Assembly: GCF_900240295.1 (NCBI RefSeq)
Contig: NZ_OEQB01000001.1
Location: 310,001-374,000 of the forward strand
Length of the DNA: 64,000 bases
Direction: 5' to 3'
DNA from: Megasphaera vaginalis (ex Bordigoni et al. 2020)
GTDB taxonomy: Bacteria > Bacillota > Negativicutes > Veillonellales > Megasphaeraceae
Shown here: positions 60,575-64,000 of the stretch, piece after piece
Layout: every line of letters starts with the position of its first letter
Position numbering within the stretch: position 1 is the first letter of the stretch
Program-made: the position numbers and the translations under genes
The notes under the pieces: generated by a model
What the model saw: the letters and a program-made list of their open reading frames with translations, nothing else
Database searches by the model: none
What the model was told of the DNA's origin: nothing

Positions 60575-61702
60575 TTATTTTTCATCATTGAAATCATCTG
60601 CCGCGGTGTGCATGGCCGGACGCTTATCCGATTCCGGCACCAGGACCGGCTTGCCCTGCGGCTTTTCCACTAAATCTGACAGCAGTTCTTCGAACCGCTT
60701 CTTGCCGAGCTGTTTCGTCATCGCCGTGATGCCGAGCAGCTTCTTTTCATAGGGATTGAAGCCCGCGTCTTCCACTTTGGCGGCGACTGCTTCTTCACTT
60801 ACGTAGCGGCGGTTCGACCGTCCTTCGACCAGTTTCCATCCGTCCCACTGCTTGCCGGACAGGGCCTGCTGCAAAGCGTATTCTTTGACATCTCCGGCCC
60901 AGTTCACCAGTTCATCGGCCTTAGAAAGGACGGCTTCGATTTCTTCATCCTGAAGCGTGGACGGGACGGCAAAATCATACTGAGCCAGTTCCAGGTTATA
61001 TTCAGCCCTCTTGCGACATGTCGCCTTGATCTTGCAGAAACGGCAATGGTCGCCAGCCTTGTACTCCCCTTCGCCTTTGTCCGCCAGTTCTGCCGCGGGC
61101 TTCAGCACCGTTTCGGCCCAGTGGAGCAGTGCTTCCTTGCTCATGGTGCAGGTACTGACGTTGTCCCGGCGGGGCTGGAAGATGGTCATGGACACCTGGC
61201 GGATATCATAGATGCCATCGAACAAGTTCAGTGCGCCGAGGGCATAGCACATCATTTGCGGATTCTTCTCGGCATCCACCAGGACTCCCAGGCCGTTCTT
61301 GTAATCGATGACCGTCAGGGTATCGTCGGCCACGATGAGGCAGTCGCCTGTTCCGAACCCGCCAGGAACCCACTTGGAAAAGTCCAGCTGCTGTTCAATC
61401 ATAATCAGCGGGTCCTTGCAGGATGCTTTGGCCGCTGCCAGACATTCCATAACGAACTGCGCATATTCATCAGTGCATTCCGCCATCTCCTCATCAAAGT
61501 ACGTCAGGGATTTCGTCGGGTCTTCCATCTTCTGCCCCAGAGCTGTCTTCACCTTGAATTCGCAGAGCGTATGGGCATCTGTTCCCTGGCGGGCGAATTC
61601 ACTGGAGGTATCCGGCAAATTGGCACATTCCTGGGCGGACGGCGGGCAGGCCAACCATCGGTAGCAGGAAGATGCGGACAGCACCGCGTGTTTACCCGGC
61701 AT
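60575..61702 (-). CDS. DUF2800 protein, RecB/Cas4-like nuclease fold
   Basis: A 375-residue protein: SASSCYRWLACPPSAQE at the start, FARQGTDAHTLCE, and the nuclease site VIDYKNGLGVLVDAEKNPQM with a QxxxY-like MMCYALGAL. Cysteines CRFCKIKATCRKRAEY may bind an Fe-S cluster as in Cas4/AddB. It probably processes DNA ends for recombination or replication. It overlaps its upstream gene by 11 bases. Confidence 0.9.
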   Translation of the reverse strand: MPGKHAVLSASSCYRWLACPPSAQECANLPDTSSEFARQGTDAHTLCEFKVKTALGQKMEDPTKSLTYFDEEMAECTDEYAQFVMECLAAAKASCKDPLIMIEQQLDFSKWVPGGFGTGDCLIVADDTLTVIDYKNGLGVLVDAEKNPQMMCYALGALNLFDGIYDIRQVSMTIFQPRRDNVSTCTMSKEALLHWAETVLKPAAELADKGEGEYKAGDHCRFCKIKATCRKRAEYNLELAQYDFAVPSTLQDEEIEAVLSKADELVNWAGDVKEYALQQALSGKQWDGWKLVEGRSNRRYVSEEAVAAKVEDAGFNPYEKKLLGITAMTKQLGKKRFEELLSDLVEKPQGKPVLVPESDKRPAMHTAADDFNDEK

Positions 61703-62003
61703 GACCGATCACCTCTAGCTCCTTCAGGAACGCTTCATACTGTGCCGCATCAATGCCGGACAGCTTGTCCGCCCCATACTTCTGGATGAGGCTGCGGACT
61801 TCTGCTGTGAATCCCTTGCGAGCCTTGTCGGCAGCAACTTTACGGACATCTTCCAGGGTCAGCGGCTCTTCAGCCTTCTCAGATTTTGCTTCTGAAGCTG
61901 GCGGATTATCTTCTTTCACCGCCATGGCTTCGGAAATCTTCAGCAGCGCCTTTCCGCAATCGGTCAGGGCTGCTGCCAGTTTCTGCAATTCATCGTTTGT
62001 CAT
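61692..62003 (-). CDS. Hypothetical phage protein, helical
   Basis: A 103-residue protein: TNDELQKLAAALTDCGKALL, an acidic linker, then LEDVRKVAADKARKGFTAEV with IDAAQYEAFLKELEVIG. It occurs in front of DUF2800 genes in related phages and is often labelled rRNA-biogenesis-like without evidence. AAAGGAG precedes the ATG. Confidence 0.78.
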   Translation of the reverse strand: MTNDELQKLAAALTDCGKALLKISEAMAVKEDNPPASEAKSEKAEEPLTLEDVRKVAADKARKGFTAEVRSLIQKYGADKLSGIDAAQYEAFLKELEVIGHAG

Positions 62004-62160
62004 ACGGATTGACTCCTTTCACATGTCTTTGCATCGATAAGAGATGGATGTTCCTGGCGATACTGCGGGTCGTGGTGCTGATGGCCATCAGCACTGCCGC
62101 CAGTTCCCGGTTCATCTTTTGCTGCTGAGCCAGTTTCTCAGGTGTCTGTGTGTGAATCAT
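61990..62160 (-). CDS. Small phage protein
   Basis: A 56-residue basic protein: MIHTQTPEKLAQQQKMNREL, then AAVLMAISTTTRSIARNIHL. AAGGAGG lies close before the ATG, and its end overlaps the next gene by 14 bases and contains that gene's ribosome site, pointing to coupled translation. It is the first gene after the 32-bp element copy C. Confidence 0.72.
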   Translation of the reverse strand: MIHTQTPEKLAQQQKMNRELAAVLMAISTTTRSIARNIHLLSMQRHVKGVNPYDKR

Positions 62161-62204
62161 CTGTCTGCCTCCTTCCTGAAGAGCTTCTTCGTTCGCCCTT
62201 CACC

Positions 62205-62236
62205 AGTAATAGGACAACCGCGTTATCGTTAAGTAC
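62205..62236 (-). promoter_or_regulatory. 32-bp element, copy C
   Basis: Plus-strand AGTAATAGGACA to AAGTAC, again exactly 32 bases with one change (T for C) in the first 12. It lies 8 bases downstream of a terminator on the minus strand, at the head of the replication operon. Confidence 0.62.
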
Positions 62237-62243
62237 CGATTTC

Positions 62244-62281
62244 AAAAAAAATCCGGCCACTTTTTTTTGCAGACGGATTTT
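62244..62281 (-). terminator. Terminator after the sigma-like gene
   Basis: AAAATCCG and CGGATTTT pair around an 18-base loop and are followed by a T run on the minus strand. Confidence 0.72.
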
Positions 62282-62288
62282 CCCCCAT

Positions 62289-62789
62289 TTAACGGAAGTC
62301 TTCGAGGTGTTCCTTTAGGAGTGCATAGAGCTTATGTTTGCGCTTGTTCACCGCTTTCTGGCTCAAGCCGACGGCCTTCCCGGTCGCCGCTTCGCTGGAA
62401 CCATCGGCAAGCATCATCAAGATAGTCCGATCGATGTCCTGCAGGGCTGCCAGTTCATGGCGCAGCGCTGCCAGCAACTCTTCCTTCACGACTTCTTCCT
62501 CTAAGTTGAAGTCATCAGGCACCTCCAGCTCGTAGTCATCCCGCACCTTGTCCGCCGATACCTCATCGGCACCATGCCGCTGCTGTCGTTTATCTTCCCG
62601 CCAGAGCGGACGCATGAATTCATAGTACTGTTCTTTGGTTGCTGGAATCAGGATAGTACGTACCTTCCGGCAACCGATTTTTGACCAGCGGACTTCACAA
62701 TCCTTGTACTCCTCGGTGATGACGGTTTCTGGAGTGAGCTCCAGAGGAATGTAATACTGCTTCTGTTTGTTTGTCTGTAGATTGGCCAT
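62289..62789 (-). CDS. Sigma-70-like phage transcription factor
   Basis: A 166-residue factor. The C-terminal helix-turn-helix (AALQDIDRTILMMLADGSSE, then GKAVGLSQKAVNKRKHKL) matches sigma region 4. The middle (WREDKRQQRHGADEVSADKV) is charged. It is the first-read early gene and a good candidate to recognise the 32-bp elements. ATG at 62789 follows GAAGGAG; a palindrome overlaps this ribosome site. Confidence 0.82.
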   Translation of the reverse strand: MANLQTNKQKQYYIPLELTPETVITEEYKDCEVRWSKIGCRKVRTILIPATKEQYYEFMRPLWREDKRQQRHGADEVSADKVRDDYELEVPDDFNLEEEVVKEELLAALRHELAALQDIDRTILMMLADGSSEAATGKAVGLSQKAVNKRKHKLYALLKEHLEDFR

Positions 62790-62958
62790 GCGCGATCTCC
62801 TTCGCATAATGCGAAGCGAGAATCCACGCAGGCAGCCTGTCGAAATTGACCATAAGATGCATCCTCGCTTCTATGGCCAACCATCCCAGTAGGCTGACGT
62901 GATTAACTTTCCAGACCGTCTCTCGGCTCTGGGCACACCCGCGTCCGGGAGTGAACAT
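62695..62958 (-). CDS. Possible small protein overlapping the sigma-like gene
   Basis: An 87-codon frame whose first part reads VNHVSLLGWLAIEARMHLMV, then NFDRLPAWILASHYAKEIAH, a protein-like composition. It has no strong ribosome site and its last 32 codons overlap the sigma-like gene in another frame. It may be a coupled leader gene or chance. Confidence 0.35.
   Translation of the reverse strand: MFTPGRGCAQSRETVWKVNHVSLLGWLAIEARMHLMVNFDRLPAWILASHYAKEIAHGQSTDKQTEAVLHSSGAHSRNRHHRGVQGL
62801..62815. promoter_or_regulatory. Palindrome at the ribosome site of the sigma-like gene
   Basis: TTCGCAT-A-ATGCGAA is a perfect 15-base palindrome. On the minus strand its last arm runs into the GAAGGAG ribosome site, so an RNA hairpin there could hide the site, or a dimeric protein could bind the DNA. 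Confidence 0.5.
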
Positions 62959-63006
62959 CGAGACAGTTTCTCTTTTGTTTCCCTAATATTAGCAATCTTC
63001 AATATA

Positions 63007-63035
63007 TTTTCAGGGAGCAAAAGAAATGGTAAAAT
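63007..63035 (+). promoter_or_regulatory. Promoter of the plus-strand zinc-cysteine gene
   Basis: TTTTCA (63007-63012) and TAAAAT (63030-63035) are 17 bases apart. Three TAGGAAA direct repeats (63091, 63101, 63110) lie between it and the start codon, spaced about one helix turn. Confidence 0.45.
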
Positions 63036-63131
63036 GAAGTTAACTTACATCCCTACTATACAAAATGCCCCTCCCTCAAATTAGATGTTTTAGGAAACCG
63101 TAGGAAAAATAGGAAAACAAGGAGCCCTACC

Positions 63132-64000
63132 ATGTTGTTCAAAGAGGTCATACACGCTATTCGTCCTCATCTCATGAAAGATGCAGAAGTTCCTAGTTTC
63201 ATGCGTAATCTTATCCAGATGCTCTGCGACATCCCTGAAGATGAATGGTATACAAAAAGAGACCCTTCCTCAGAAGAAAGCTATAAGGATGGATCTCTCA
63301 GAAAATTCTATACAAGTAAGCCAACCAAAAAATTGGCAGGAAAAATGTTATCTCGTCTGACACGAGATAATTTCATCGAATCAATACATGATCCAAATCG
63401 ATCAGATATTGTGCTGGATGGTTTAGCAAAGGACATAACACCATTTGCTGAAGACGTAACCAAAGATAATGTTGGTGAAAAGTTATTCGATCTGTTAAAG
63501 CGTGGGCTCGAAGAACTTATTGATCCGGCGTTGGAAAATACGCGACGTGAGCAAGAAGCACACTATAAGTCAAATCAGCTGAAAGGACAATATGGCAGTG
63601 GTCTGTTAGATGATTGCAACAGCACCTGCTCTATGCCAGGCTGTTCGCACCATCTCCAAAAATTTGCTGATGACGGAAGAAGCACCCCCGATTATGAGGT
63701 TCTTATCATCAATGAAAAGAAAGCACCTTCTTTCTCAAATATCTGTGCCGTTTGTCATGATTGCTTTGAACAGTATATTTTGAAGCATACAGCACACGAA
63801 CGCAAGGAACTCGAAACAGCAAAAGAACTGCAGATTGAGTCCAGAAAAGCAAGAAGTACAATATCTGATGTAAACATTGATAAAGGCATAAGACGAGTTG
63901 TTGAAAGTCTGGTTTATTTAAAGCCAAGTACTTTAACTTCGTTAAATTACGAGCCGACGTTTATTGCAAATAAGATTGATGAAGATGAAAATCTTCTTCT
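63132..64000 (+). CDS. Zinc-cysteine, HNH-like protein, partial
   Basis: The frame is open from ATG at 63132 (AAGGAG upstream) to the right edge, 289 codons. The first 140 residues are helical and charged (LFKEVIHAIRPHLMKDAEVP). Then CNSTCSMPGCSHHLQKF and SNICAVCHDCFEQY give a cysteine/histidine zinc site like that of HNH nucleases or of C-terminal proteins of ABC three-component conflict systems. AT-rich, on the opposite strand to the phage operon, it may be a lysogenic defence cargo gene; the end is not seen. Confidence 0.72.
   Translation, partial: MLFKEVIHAIRPHLMKDAEVPSFMRNLIQMLCDIPEDEWYTKRDPSSEESYKDGSLRKFYTSKPTKKLAGKMLSRLTRDNFIESIHDPNRSDIVLDGLAKDITPFAEDVTKDNVGEKLFDLLKRGLEELIDPALENTRREQEAHYKSNQLKGQYGSGLLDDCNSTCSMPGCSHHLQKFADDGRSTPDYEVLIINEKKAPSFSNICAVCHDCFEQYILKHTAHERKELETAKELQIESRKARSTISDVNIDKGIRRVVESLVYLKPSTLTSLNYEPTFIANKIDEDENLL

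Larger units (their letters stand above)
20200..64000. mobile_element. Prophage, myovirus type, right end outside the window
   Basis: The segment contains a full contractile-phage gene set in standard order on the minus strand: sigma-like regulator, DNA polymerase, primase, helicases, terminase, HK97-type portal/protease/capsid, sheath, tube, tape measure, baseplate, fibre, amidase and holin-like genes, then two large serine recombinases at the left end. The structural frames look intact apart from one overlap near 31.4 kb. No repressor was seen and no att site could be proven; the left border is set near the recombinase stop. Confidence 0.88.

Overview
The window looks like a stretch of a mid-GC, Gram-negative-type Firmicute chromosome, most likely Negativicutes (Megasphaera/Veillonella relatives). 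That placement is an inference from gene content and style: strong AGGAGG ribosome sites, sigma-A promoters, an ybhGFSR-like efflux operon, and phage genes of the PBSX/XkdK family. No rRNA or species-specific marker is present to confirm it.

Bases 1-17.1 kb are ordinary chromosome: a lipoprotein start, tmcAL, nicotinate phosphoribosyltransferase, an EamA exporter, tRNA-Val(GAC), a YigZ/IMPACT protein, an HlyD-ABC-ABC2-ABC2-TetR efflux operon, clpB, a SpeD-like protein, an HD-GYP-like hydrolase, and a divergent arsP-like permease/arsR/arsC/thioredoxin operon with a clear palindromic operator. From 17.5 to 20.1 kb the chromosome is broken up. It holds a 35-codon 3' remnant of comF, AT-rich inverted repeats, a remnant of an amidase_6-type gene, an intact DUF389 membrane protein and a transposase-like fragment.

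From about 20.2 kb to beyond the right edge lies a large, apparently intact prophage of the contractile-tail (myovirus) type with HK97-type head genes. Nearly all of it is on the minus strand, so it reads right to left: early and replication genes (62.8-51.9 kb: sigma-like factor, DUF2800, DUF2815, DNA polymerase A, Rha-like regulator, DUF4406, primase-helicase, VRR-NUC, SNF2 helicase, second sigma-like factor), HNH nuclease, ParB-methyltransferase, an accessory block (49.8-46.0 kb) with an amidoligase and a gamma-glutamylcyclotransferase, terminase, portal, protease, capsid, connectors, tail sheath, tube and chaperone (with a -1 frameshift), tape measure, baseplate, tail fibre, lysis genes, and finally two large serine recombinases with two small partner genes. 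Two AT-richer cargo genes (a uracil-DNA-glycosylase-fold protein and a SAM methyltransferase) sit on the plus strand inside the structural block. A plus-strand zinc-cysteine protein runs off the right end.

The least ordinary signals are: (1) a promoter-like element with part of its leader repeated six times in front of accessory genes and the integrase; (2) a different, exactly 32-bp element found three times, two of them directly after strong terminators, a candidate promoter for a phage sigma factor; (3) the amidoligase/cyclotransferase block, in which two proteins share a C-terminal module; and (4) a textbook A AAA AAC frameshift site in the tail chaperone gene.
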